Position numbers and translations under genes: made by a program. A DNA stretch of 64,000 bases from Candidatus Endobugula sp. (lineage in GTDB: Bacteria > Pseudomonadota > Gammaproteobacteria > Pseudomonadales > Cellvibrionaceae): the NCBI GenBank assembly GCA_020628895.1, contig JAHDEM010000003.1:17748-81747 (forward strand). The letters are read 5' to 3'. Shown piece by piece: positions 36,005 to 43,348 of this stretch; the first letter of the stretch is position 1, and each line of letters starts with the position of its first letter. The notes beneath the pieces were generated by a model. That model searched no databases, was not told the origin of the DNA, and saw nothing but the letters and a program-made list of their open reading frames with translations.

Positions 36005-36868
36005 ATGGATCAAGTGCTAATTGAAAGAGTGGTTGAGTTAAGCCGTAGTGCCAGTGATGCCATATTATCCATTTATGAGGATGAAAGCGCTTATGATGTA
36101 GATATGAAATCTGATGAGTCGCCTATCACACAAGCGGATATCGCCGCGCATAAGATCCTACAATCTGGCTTGTTGACGTTGTTGCCCGATACACCCGTAT
36201 TATCCGAAGAGTCTATTATGCCGGAGGCTAAAGAACGTTTATCTTGGGAACGCTATTGGCTGGTTGATCCACTAGATGGCACAAAAGAATTTATCCAGCG
36301 CAATGGTGAGTTTACCGTCAATATTGCTTTGGTTGAGCGAGGTGTACCTATTCTGGGTGTGGTGGCGGTGCCTGTAACGGGGGTTGTATATTGGGGGTGT
36401 AATGACCAGCAAAACGAATCCAATAAGTGTGCGGGTAAGATTGATCGCGGTACGAAATCCATGCTTTCTACTAGGGCGATGAAACCTCATATCCAGGCCA
36501 ATAAATCGATTGAAGTTGTCTCCAGTCGTCGCCATGGTAGTGATAATATGGCTAGCTTGATGTCTCTTTTGCAAAAGAATTTTGTTCAGATAGAGCAAAA
36601 AAGCATGGGTAGCTCATTAAAACTCTGTTTAATCGCTGAGGGTAAAGCTGACATTTACCCGAGATTAGCCCCGACTTCTGAGTGGGACACCGCCGCAGCG
36701 CAGGCGATTGTTGAAGCTGCCGGAGGGGTAGTTGTCGATTTGAGTTTTAGACCATTGCGTTATAACACACAGTCCTCTTTATTGAACCCCTATTTCTATG
36801 TGTTGGGTGATCATCAGTATCCTTGGGAAGCGCTTCTTAAGCCTCACTGTGCGGGTTGGCAGGAGTAG
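36005..36868 (+). CDS. cysQ: 3'(2'),5'-bisphosphate nucleotidase CysQ
   Basis: About 287 aa from ATG 36005, five bases after AGGAG; the tracked GTG at 35999 overlaps the Shine-Dalgarno. Inositol-monophosphatase fold with metal-binding motifs SDESPITQADIAAH, LSEES, WLVDPLDGTKEFIQRNGEFTVNIAL and EWDTAAAQAIVEAAGG. CysQ clears PAP, the by-product of sulfate assimilation. Confidence 0.94.
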   Translation: MDQVLIERVVELSRSASDAILSIYEDESAYDVDMKSDESPITQADIAAHKILQSGLLTLLPDTPVLSEESIMPEAKERLSWERYWLVDPLDGTKEFIQRNGEFTVNIALVERGVPILGVVAVPVTGVVYWGCNDQQNESNKCAGKIDRGTKSMLSTRAMKPHIQANKSIEVVSSRRHGSDNMASLMSLLQKNFVQIEQKSMGSSLKLCLIAEGKADIYPRLAPTSEWDTAAAQAIVEAAGGVVVDLSFRPLRYNTQSSLLNPYFYVLGDHQYPWEALLKPHCAGWQE

Positions 36869-36969
36869 GCCAGATAAAATGGTAAGATAAAAATCCATCT
36901 TTCGTAAAATTCGTCCAAAGTGACCGAATAACTTGCAGTTTACTTCAGATCAGCGTTTAATTGTGCCCT

Positions 36970-37182
36970 ATGTCAGAGCAAACATTACAACAACTTTCCG
37001 ATAAATTAGATCAGCTGATTTCCCATTGTGAGCAGTTGCATAGAGATAATGCATTACTGCAACAGCGTGAACAGCAGTGGTTGGAAGAGCGCAAACAGCT
37101 GATAGAAAAAAATGATCTGGCTCGCTCCCGTGTAGAAGCGATGATCACTCATCTTAAAAGCTTGAAAGAAGGGGTAGGTTAA
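36970..37182 (+). CDS. Small coiled-coil protein upstream of zapA (TIGR02449-type, ZapB-like)
   Basis: About 70 aa from ATG 36970; the tracked TTG at 36961 is not needed. Almost entirely a heptad coiled coil (LQQLSDKLDQLISHCEQLHRDNALLQQREQQWLEERKQLIEK). Small coiled-coil proteins of this type lie directly upstream of zapA in Pseudomonas and relatives. A ZapA-partner role in division is inferred from that context. zapA starts at the next base after its stop. Confidence 0.85.
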   Translation: MSEQTLQQLSDKLDQLISHCEQLHRDNALLQQREQQWLEERKQLIEKNDLARSRVEAMITHLKSLKEGVG

Positions 37183-37482
37183 GTGTCAACCGAAACACTA
37201 ACAGTCCATATTCTCGGTAAAGATTATCAAGTCTCTTGCCCTAGCGATGAGCGGGAGTCCCTTATTCGTGCTGCTTCTGAGCTTGACCGTCGTATGAAAA
37301 CCATTCGTCAATCGGGTGCTGTATTAGGTTTGGAGCGTATTGCGGTAATGGCGGCTCTTAATCTGTCTCATGAAGTGCTGGATATGTCACACAATAAAAT
37401 AGACGAACAACAAGAGGCAGAAAATAATCAGCTAATTGGTGATATGTGTCAGCGAGTCGACGCGCTTTTTTCGCGCCAATAA
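37183..37482 (+). CDS. zapA: Cell division protein ZapA
   Basis: 99 aa, GTG start directly after the previous stop codon. ZapA domain: TVHILGKDYQVSCPSDERESLIRAASELDRRMKTIRQSG, then LERIAVMAALNLSHEVL and a C-terminal coiled coil. It crosslinks FtsZ filaments at the Z ring. Followed by the 6S RNA gene, the standard gammaproteobacterial order. Confidence 0.95.
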   Translation: MSTETLTVHILGKDYQVSCPSDERESLIRAASELDRRMKTIRQSGAVLGLERIAVMAALNLSHEVLDMSHNKIDEQQEAENNQLIGDMCQRVDALFSRQ

Positions 37483-37484
37483 GC

Positions 37485-37490
37485 TATAAT
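37485..37490 (+). promoter_or_regulatory. -10 element of the 6S RNA promoter
   Basis: A perfect TATAAT lies 7-8 bp before the predicted 6S RNA 5' end. No good -35 hexamer was seen at the usual distance. Confidence 0.6.
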
Positions 37491-37496
37491 TAACTC

Positions 37497-37669
37497 AGCC
37501 CTAGAGTGTTTGCTAGTCATCTAGTCCTTGAGCCGATAATACAACCCTCGGAGGTTTCTCGCACAAGTTGGTGTGCATGTCCGCGCTGCGGAAAGCCTAA
37601 TGCTTGTCAGTGACCCCCACCTTGAACTTTACGGTTCAAGGCCCAATTGACGGCGGCACTTTTGGGGCG
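37497..37669 (+). ncRNA. ssrS: 6S RNA
   Basis: Lies between zapA and the 5-formyltetrahydrofolate cyclo-ligase gene, the conserved site of 6S RNA. Sequence landmarks shared with E. coli 6S RNA are CCTTGAGCCGATA, GGTTTCTCG, GTGTGCATG, CACCTTGAAC...GGTTCAAGG and GACGGCGGCA. The ends pair: 5' GCCCTAGAGTG with 3' CACTTTTGGGGC (with G-U pairs), forming the closing stem. About 173 nt. 6S RNA mimics an open promoter and sequesters sigma-70 polymerase in stationary phase; Rsd, which targets sigma-70 itself, is also in this window. Confidence 0.92.
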
Positions 37670-37723
37670 CTTTATATTTCTGATTGTCATTATCTTGCGC
37701 AAGTCCTGTCTCGGGAGAACCCT

Positions 37724-38281
37724 ATCTCATCCGTTCATACTATTCGTAAAAGTATTCGTCTGCGTCGTCGTGCCATGGGTTATGGTGCTCAAAGGCGTGC
37801 AGCTCATTGCCTTGCTCGGTTGGTTAGTCAAACATCGATTTATCAGAAAAGTCAGCATATTGCTTTTTACTGGGCGGTCTCAGGTGAAATAGATGTCAGT
37901 GTGATATTGAAAAGGGCGTGGGCAGAGGGTAAGAAGTGCTATTTGCCCATGATTGATGGGGAAAAACTACAATTTATCCGTTACCAACCCACTTCTGTGA
38001 TGCACTTTAATCGTTTTGGTATCCCTGAGCCCATTAATGGTCGTTTATTAAGTGCTTGGCATCTGGATTTGGTCATAACCCCGTTAGTTGCATTTGATCG
38101 ACAAGGTAATCGAATTGGTATGGGTGGTGGCTATTATGATCGAACGTTTGCGCGAGATCAGCGTTATTGCAAGAACAACCGATCCCCATTTTTATTGGGA
38201 GTAGGACATCGCTGTCAGCAGGTGCAAAAAATCACCCGTCAGAGTTGGGATGTACCATTGGATGCAATGGTAGCGGTCTAG
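37724..38281 (+). CDS. fau: 5-formyltetrahydrofolate cyclo-ligase
   Basis: YgfA/Fau family. Conserved parts are IRLRRRAMGYGAQRRAA (start of the fold), YWAVSGEIDVSVILKRAWAEGKKCYLPM, LDLVITPLVAFDRQGNRIGMGGGYYDRTF and the C-terminal SWDVPLDAMV. The tracked start (TTG 37604) lies inside 6S RNA and its first 25 residues are translated 6S sequence. Between the RNA and the first ATG (within RRRAMGYG, too late) there is no in-frame ATG, GTG or TTG. ATC 37724 sits 6 bp after GGGAG and would give 185 aa. It is the best candidate but an unusual start. Confidence 0.88.
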   Translation: MSSVHTIRKSIRLRRRAMGYGAQRRAAHCLARLVSQTSIYQKSQHIAFYWAVSGEIDVSVILKRAWAEGKKCYLPMIDGEKLQFIRYQPTSVMHFNRFGIPEPINGRLLSAWHLDLVITPLVAFDRQGNRIGMGGGYYDRTFARDQRYCKNNRSPFLLGVGHRCQQVQKITRQSWDVPLDAMVAV

Positions 38282-38300
38282 TGGATTAATAGGCTGTTAA

Positions 38301-38444
38301 TTAATTTGCGTTAATGGCTTGCTGTAAGGCAGCAGGAGGTATGGTGTTGCTTGGGCTATTTAAATCTTCAGTGATGCCCAGGCTACTAATTAATACACCT
38401 ACAACAAATACTAGCGCGGTTATCGTTAGTACATCAGGTTTCAT
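38301..38444 (-). CDS. Small single-pass membrane protein, 47 aa (not in ORF track)
   Basis: Reads MKPDVLTITALVFVVGVLIS then SLGITEDLNSPSNTIPPAALQQAINAN. One N-terminal membrane helix is followed by a short polar tail. ATG 38444 follows AAGAGAT at about 7 bp. The tracked plus-strand ORF 38314-38496 is its antisense shadow. It is too short for the track but has protein-like composition and a plausible ribosome-binding site. No function can be given. It converges on fau (20 bp gap). Confidence 0.65.
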   Translation of the reverse strand: MKPDVLTITALVFVVGVLISSLGITEDLNSPSNTIPPAALQQAINAN

Positions 38445-38821
38445 CAGTTTATCTCTTATATGGCTAATGGTCGTTTATTGTATTTGCGAATCTTAACCAG
38501 CCATGGAAGATTTTTTACCGCTTATCGTTATTAATAAAATCTATTAATCCTTATGTAGGTTGCATTTATACTGAAAAATCATAAGCTTGCCAAGTCTTTT
38601 GTTTTATTTACTTTAACTCTTTAGTCGTAGTCAAACTTGATAATCTGGCTTTATGTACTATGAGAGGAGCTTATTCCACTATATGTAGTGGTATGTCGCC
38701 TAAAAATACCTATTTGTCGTATTTTTCATTGTAATTGTATATTTTTTAAATAATCTTGCTGTTATTTACCTAGGGCGATTTTATAATGCGCGCTTTGAGA
38801 CGACTTCTGGAAAATTGCTCT
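38445..38821. other. Intergenic region before rpiA
   Basis: About 377 bp between two divergent genes. It contains a small perfect hairpin CCACTA-TATG-TAGTGG (38676-38691). A TATAAT at 38782-38787 looks like the rpiA -10 and would place transcription start near 38794. No further gene was seen. Confidence 0.5.
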
Positions 38822-39493
38822 ATGACACAAGATGAACTTAAACAGGCTGTAGCTCGGGCGGCGGTAGAATATATTCAGCCAAAGCTGGAATTAAACAGTG
38901 TTGTTGGCGTTGGTACTGGCTCAACAGCGAATCATTTTATTGATCAGCTGGCATTAATCAAGCATCAATTTGATGGTGCAGTGGCTAGCTCTGATGCCAC
39001 TGCAGATCGTTTAAGAGATCACGGTATTCCTGTCTACGATTTAAATAGCATCGATAGTTTATCCGTTTATATTGATGGAGCTGATGAATCTGATCATCGC
39101 TTATGCCTCATAAAAGGTGGAGGCGCGGCGCTAACTCGAGAAAAAATCGTGGCAGCATGTGCCGATGAATTTATTTGCATAGCGGACGAAAGCAAGTTGG
39201 TGGATGTGATGGGAGTGTTCCCTTTGCCCGTTGAGGTGATTCCTATGGCTCGATCCTATGTGGCTAGAGAGCTGGTTAAGTTGGGTGGGAGTCCTGAGTA
39301 TCGCCAGGGGGTTGTGACGGATAATGGTAATCATATTCTCGATGTTCATGGTTTATCCATCACTGACCCTGTGGATCTGGAAAAACGCATTAATGGGATT
39401 GTTGGTGTGGTGACTAATGGTTTGTTTGCAGCGCGCTCTGCCGATATTTTGCTACTGGGTACTGCTGAAGGTGTAAAACAGTTACAGGCCTAG
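38822..39493 (+). CDS. rpiA: Ribose-5-phosphate isomerase A
   Basis: 223 aa from ATG 38822. The tracked ATG 38786 overlaps a TATAAT promoter element and adds residues lacking in the family. The start [18 protein letters not shown] matches known RpiA proteins. Motifs are [64 protein letters not shown] and [19 protein letters not shown]. Pentose-phosphate pathway. Its TAG stop codon lies in a MITE-terminal-like motif. Confidence 0.95.
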   Translation: MTQDELKQAVARAAVEYIQPKLELNSVVGVGTGSTANHFIDQLALIKHQFDGAVASSDATADRLRDHGIPVYDLNSIDSLSVYIDGADESDHRLCLIKGGGAALTREKIVAACADEFICIADESKLVDVMGVFPLPVEVIPMARSYVARELVKLGGSPEYRQGVVTDNGNHILDVHGLSITDPVDLEKRINGIVGVVTNGLFAARSADILLLGTAEGVKQLQA

Positions 39494-39590
39494 GGCCTGT
39501 GCCCTCTAACTCTATACCACTTGCTAGCCTCATTTTCTCGCCCAACTGCGTTGGCATTCGTCTATGTGTGCTATGAGGTGGTAAACCACT
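39491..39590. repeat. Degenerate relative of the 26.4-kb MITE
   Basis: Begins TAGGGCCTGTGCCCTCTAA at the rpiA stop codon. About 40 bp in, it shares CATTTTCTCgCCcAaCTGCG and TTGGCATTCGT with the inside of the MITE (26531-26565). No right-hand terminal repeat was found. Confidence 0.6.
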
Positions 39591-39602
39591 CGGTGAATAT
39601 GT

Positions 39603-39638
39603 AAAAAAGCCTCTGACCTTGGGAGCCCGGTCAGAGGC
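39603..39638 (-). terminator. Rho-independent terminator after the YHS gene
   Basis: Minus strand: GCCTCTGACC-GGGCTCCCAA-GGTCAGAGGC followed by TTTTTTAC. A 10-bp GC-rich stem with U-tract, 50 bp past the YHS gene stop. Confidence 0.9.
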
Positions 39639-39688
39639 GAAATTGCTCGATGGAAGTGAGCAAAGGGGAATATTCGTTTCGTTTTTGC

Positions 39689-40141
39689 TTATGCTGCTGG
39701 CTTTTTACCTAATTCTTTCCAGTTTTCGTCACCATCTTCAATATAGCTTTCTGGGTTATCTAACCAGCGTTCATTGGCTGCTTTGCTAAAGTTCAAGAAT
39801 AAACGATCGTCAATGATTTTCCATAGTGTTGGTTTTGCGCTAACTTTCTTATTAATGCCTGCTGCGAATGCACAATGCCCATCATAAGCCGGGGCATATT
39901 TTTCTGGGTTGGCAACAAATAAATTTTTGTGTTCTTCAGAAGAAAACAGCCAAGTAGCGCCATTCCATTCGGTACTAATTTTTTTATCGCCTTTTACAGG
40001 TTTACCAACAGTGAAGTAAGCTACGGTGTCGTAACCACTCACAGCATAGCCGCGCTTGGTATATTGCTCGCCGGCAAAAGAAAGAGAAGAGAAAAGAATC
40101 AAGCCAATAGTCACGGCTAGAGATGTAAATATATTTTTCAT
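39689..40141 (-). CDS. Exported YHS domain-containing protein
   Basis: 150 aa with a Sec signal peptide (MKNIFTSLAVTIGLILFSSLSFA). The mature part is a YHS-domain protein: VSGYDTVAYFTVGKPVKGDKKI, ATWLFSSEEHKNLFVANPEKYAPAYDGHCAFAAG. The Cys/His pair of this domain is often linked to metal binding, but no substrate is assigned. Monocistronic, ended by a strong terminator. Confidence 0.88.
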   Translation of the reverse strand: MKNIFTSLAVTIGLILFSSLSFAGEQYTKRGYAVSGYDTVAYFTVGKPVKGDKKISTEWNGATWLFSSEEHKNLFVANPEKYAPAYDGHCAFAAGINKKVSAKPTLWKIIDDRLFLNFSKAANERWLDNPESYIEDGDENWKELGKKPAA

Positions 40142-40267
40142 AATAAGTGCCTAAATAAAATATGTGGATAAAATAAATGTTAATGCCATTATCTGTACTA
40201 TATAGATATTCGCTTTACGATAAAGTTCCATCTAGGCCTTAATATAGGATTTTATAGGAGTAGAGAG

Positions 40268-41689
40268 TTATTTAGTTTTTCCCATGGCTGTTGCAAAAAC
40301 AGTGATTGCTCGTTCTCTGGCAAGTTTATAATCAATGATAGGCTCGGGGTATCCGCAGCTTGCTCGTTCTTCTGACGTGGGTGAGTGAATAGATTTTTTT
40401 GGGAGATCGACTAAAGATGGGATAAATTTTTTAATAAAAATACCTTCTGGGTCAAATCGTTCTGATTGCCGTTGAGGATTAAAAATCCTAAAGTAGGGTG
40501 CACTATCGGCACCAGTCGATGATGCCCATTGCCAGCCTCCATTATTAGAAGCGTAATCACCATCGACTAGATGTTCCATAAAAAACGCTTCACCTTTACG
40601 CCAATCGATTAGTAGTAACTTAGTTAAAAATGCTGCGGTAATCATTCGCAAGCGGTTATGCATCCATCCTGTTTTCACCAATTGTTTCATGGCTGCGTCT
40701 ACAATGGGGAATCCTGTTTCACCGCGACACCAGGCTTCAAAACGATCAGTACTGTTATCCCATTGAATGTCATGAGGAAAATGAATAAAGTTTTTTGATT
40801 GCGATAGCTGTGGAAACTGATCGGTGAGGTGCCGATAAAATTCTCGCCAAACCAATTCTGTTACCCATTGCTGCTCTACCCAGCCAGCATCATGATGTCT
40901 TGCTGCATGAATACACTGGCGAACGCTAATAGCACCCATAGCTAAGTAGGGAGATAAAGTGCTCGTGCCGTGGATGCTGGGAATATCTCGTTGTGTTTTA
41001 TAGCTACCCAGTTTTAGTTGGCAAAACAACGAAAGTCGTTCGTGTATCTTTTGGCTATCTGTTGGCCATAGATCATCTCGAAAGCCATTATTCGTCCATT
41101 CTGCCTCTTCTGCTGCTGGTATCAGCCATAGGTGTTCAATGTCGTCACTTTGGCATGGCATGGTTTTTTGCTTGTTGGGTGCTGGTAATACCTGTAGTGC
41201 GGTGTTGCTAACTTGTTTATGCCATTGGCGCGAGAAGGGGGTAAATACCTTGTATATAGCATTTTGCTGTGTGCGCACGGTACCCGGGGGTAATACCACA
41301 TCACCATGGTAGCTCTTAACGGCTATCCCTTGCTTCGCGAAAAGCGCTTCAACGCTCTGGTCACGGCTTTTTTCGTTAAGCGGGTATTCGCGGTTGTAGA
41401 ACAGGTGTGTTACCCCTAGTTTTTGGGACAAGGATAATAAAGCGGGTGCGCAATCCTCATAACTGCTTAATAAGCAAATTCTTAGCGGGATATGTTTTAG
41501 GCTTAATTCGTGGGATAGCTTAATGAGCCTCTGGCGCCAAAACGCTATTTTTGCAGTAGCATCATTATGCTGTTGCCATTGCCCAGGAGTTATTGTGTAT
41601 ACACAGCAGGTGTCACCTTCTGCTGTAGCATGGTAAAGAGCAGGGTTGTCTTCTAGTCGTAAGTCGTTTCTAAGCCAAACAAGATTCAT
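40268..41689 (-). CDS. phrB: Deoxyribodipyrimidine photolyase
   Basis: 473 aa class I CPD photolyase that repairs UV cyclobutane dimers with light. The N-terminal alpha/beta antenna domain begins NLVWLRNDLRLEDNPAL. The FAD domain has STLSPYLAMGAISVRQC, ELVWREFYRHLTDQFPQL, GETGFPIVDAAMKQLVKTGWMHNRLRMI and NNGGWQWASSTGADSAPYFRIFNP. All core FAD-binding elements are intact. Divergent from serA. A CPD photolyase fits a light-exposed habitat. Confidence 0.95.
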   Translation of the reverse strand: MNLVWLRNDLRLEDNPALYHATAEGDTCCVYTITPGQWQQHNDATAKIAFWRQRLIKLSHELSLKHIPLRICLLSSYEDCAPALLSLSQKLGVTHLFYNREYPLNEKSRDQSVEALFAKQGIAVKSYHGDVVLPPGTVRTQQNAIYKVFTPFSRQWHKQVSNTALQVLPAPNKQKTMPCQSDDIEHLWLIPAAEEAEWTNNGFRDDLWPTDSQKIHERLSLFCQLKLGSYKTQRDIPSIHGTSTLSPYLAMGAISVRQCIHAARHHDAGWVEQQWVTELVWREFYRHLTDQFPQLSQSKNFIHFPHDIQWDNSTDRFEAWCRGETGFPIVDAAMKQLVKTGWMHNRLRMITAAFLTKLLLIDWRKGEAFFMEHLVDGDYASNNGGWQWASSTGADSAPYFRIFNPQRQSERFDPEGIFIKKFIPSLVDLPKKSIHSPTSEERASCGYPEPIIDYKLARERAITVFATAMGKTK

Positions 41690-41919
41690 GGAGTGTATAT
41701 CGATAAGAGTTTGTTGGTCGCTTGTTAATATATTCCCAGATTATACGCACTTTGCCAGTGCTGCGGACTACAGAGATTCCACAATATTGACTGCCATTGC
41801 GGTGACTTTCTGTTACAATGCGCCTCCGTTTTATTCTTAGGTTTACTTGTCGGTTGTAGCATTACTTTCCTTCATAGCCTTCCTTCATCTCTGTCACATC
41901 ACTGGGGTTTCATCAGATA

Positions 41920-43149
41920 ATGGTTTCTATCTCTCTTGAAAAAAGCAAAATTAAGTTTCTTCTGCTAGAAGGCGTGCATCAGTCAGCTGTGGATACGCTG
42001 AGCGCATCGGGATATAGCAATATCGAATACCATAAGACAGCAATGAATGAAGATGAGCTGGTCGAGAAGATTAAGGGTGTTCATTTTATTGGTATTCGCT
42101 CCCGTACGCAGTTGACGAAGCGTGTCTTTGAAGCGGCAAACAAGTTAATTGCTGTCGGCTGTTTTTGCATTGGTACCAACCAAGTGGATTTAGTCGCCGC
42201 ACAAGAACACGGTGTTGTTGTCTTTAATGCTCCTTATTCAAATACTCGTAGTGTTGCTGAATTAGTATTAGCAGAAGCCATTTTGTTGCTAAGAGGTATT
42301 CCCGAGCGCAATGCGGTGGCTCATCGGGGTGGTTGGTTGAAGAATGCCAACGGATCTTATGAGGCAAGAGGTAAGACATTAGGGGTTATCGGCTATGGCT
42401 CTATTGGTACGCAGGTGAGTGTTTTGGCAGAGAGCTTGGGTATGAAAGTGCGTTTCTATGATGTAGTCACTAAGTTGCCCCTAGGTAATGCCGAGCAAGT
42501 GCGGGACTTACATGAATTGCTTGCTATGTCTGATGTGGTGACCTTGCATGTGCCCGAAAGTGACTCAACCAAAAATATGTTTGGTGCTGCTGAAATCCAG
42601 GCGATGAAAGCAGGCGCTATACTGATCAATGCTGCAAGAGGAACCGTAGTGGATATTGATGCACTAGCAGCAGCAATTACTGATAAGCATGTTGCTGGCG
42701 CGGCCATCGATGTATTTCCTGTAGAACCTAAAGGTAATAATGAAGAGTTTATTAGCCCTTTACGCGAATTTGATAATGTTATTCTAACACCACATATTGG
42801 TGGTTCCACTCAAGAAGCACAGGAAAATATCGGCTTGGAAGTGGCTGAAAAGTTGGTTAAATATTCCGATAATGGTACCACTACCAGTTCAGTGAACTTC
42901 CCAGAGGTTGCTTTACCCGCTCATCCAAATAGTCATCGTTTATTGCATGTACACAATAATATTCCCGGTGTGTTAACTGCCATTAACCAAGTTTTCTCTG
43001 AAAACAGTATTAATGTTTGTGGGCAATACCTGCAGACGAATGACAAAGTAGGCTATGTTGTTATTGAGGTTGATGCAGACTATAGTGATATGGCATTAAA
43101 ACAACTGAAAGATATTGAAGGTACGATTCGTTGTCGTGTGCTTCACTAG
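41920..43149 (+). CDS. serA: D-3-phosphoglycerate dehydrogenase SerA
   Basis: First enzyme of serine synthesis, 409 aa, the length of the E. coli-type enzyme. NAD-binding motif LGVIGYGSIGTQVSVLAESLGM; substrate and catalytic regions VGCFCIGTNQVDL, LINAARGTVVDIDAL and NVILTPHIGGSTQEAQENIG. A C-terminal ACT domain (VHNNIPGVLTAINQVFSENSINV) suggests serine feedback inhibition. The roughly 230-bp gap to phrB holds the promoter; a -10-like TACAAT is at 41814. Confidence 0.96.
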   Translation: MVSISLEKSKIKFLLLEGVHQSAVDTLSASGYSNIEYHKTAMNEDELVEKIKGVHFIGIRSRTQLTKRVFEAANKLIAVGCFCIGTNQVDLVAAQEHGVVVFNAPYSNTRSVAELVLAEAILLLRGIPERNAVAHRGGWLKNANGSYEARGKTLGVIGYGSIGTQVSVLAESLGMKVRFYDVVTKLPLGNAEQVRDLHELLAMSDVVTLHVPESDSTKNMFGAAEIQAMKAGAILINAARGTVVDIDALAAAITDKHVAGAAIDVFPVEPKGNNEEFISPLREFDNVILTPHIGGSTQEAQENIGLEVAEKLVKYSDNGTTTSSVNFPEVALPAHPNSHRLLHVHNNIPGVLTAINQVFSENSINVCGQYLQTNDKVGYVVIEVDADYSDMALKQLKDIEGTIRCRVLH

Positions 43150-43232
43150 TATTTCAATCGGATAAGTGAATCCAATAATGGTTTTATCTTAATCTGCTGC
43201 GGCATTTTTATCATTAGGTCGCCTTTATTCGT

Positions 43233-43272
43233 AAACTAGTTCCACAATATGCAAATATTGTGGAACTAGTTT
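43233..43272. repeat. Perfect 18-bp-arm inverted repeat
   Basis: AAACTAGTTCCACAATAT-GCAA-ATATTGTGGAACTAGTTT. The arms match at all 18 positions around a 4-base GCAA loop (a GNRA-type tetraloop if transcribed). No T-run follows on either side, so it is not a normal terminator. It lies between serA and the two-component system. Confidence 0.85.
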
Positions 43273-43348
43273 GCACTACCTCCCAAACTCTTGGATATCC
43301 TAGAAAATACGTTATAGTGTTGATGACTTCATCATCAATACTTCTATT

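Noticed and set aside
37604-37723. N-terminal extension of fau in the ORF track
   Set aside because: It is a translation of the 6S RNA sequence, including the conserved CACCTTGAAC/GGTTCAAGG stem.
38314-38496. 60-aa plus-strand ORF
   Set aside because: Antisense to a better-supported 47-aa membrane protein; no Shine-Dalgarno of note.
41788-41819. Sigma-70 promoter TTGACT...TACAAT for serA
   Set aside because: The spacing is about 20 bp, too long for confidence; only the -10-like element is mentioned.
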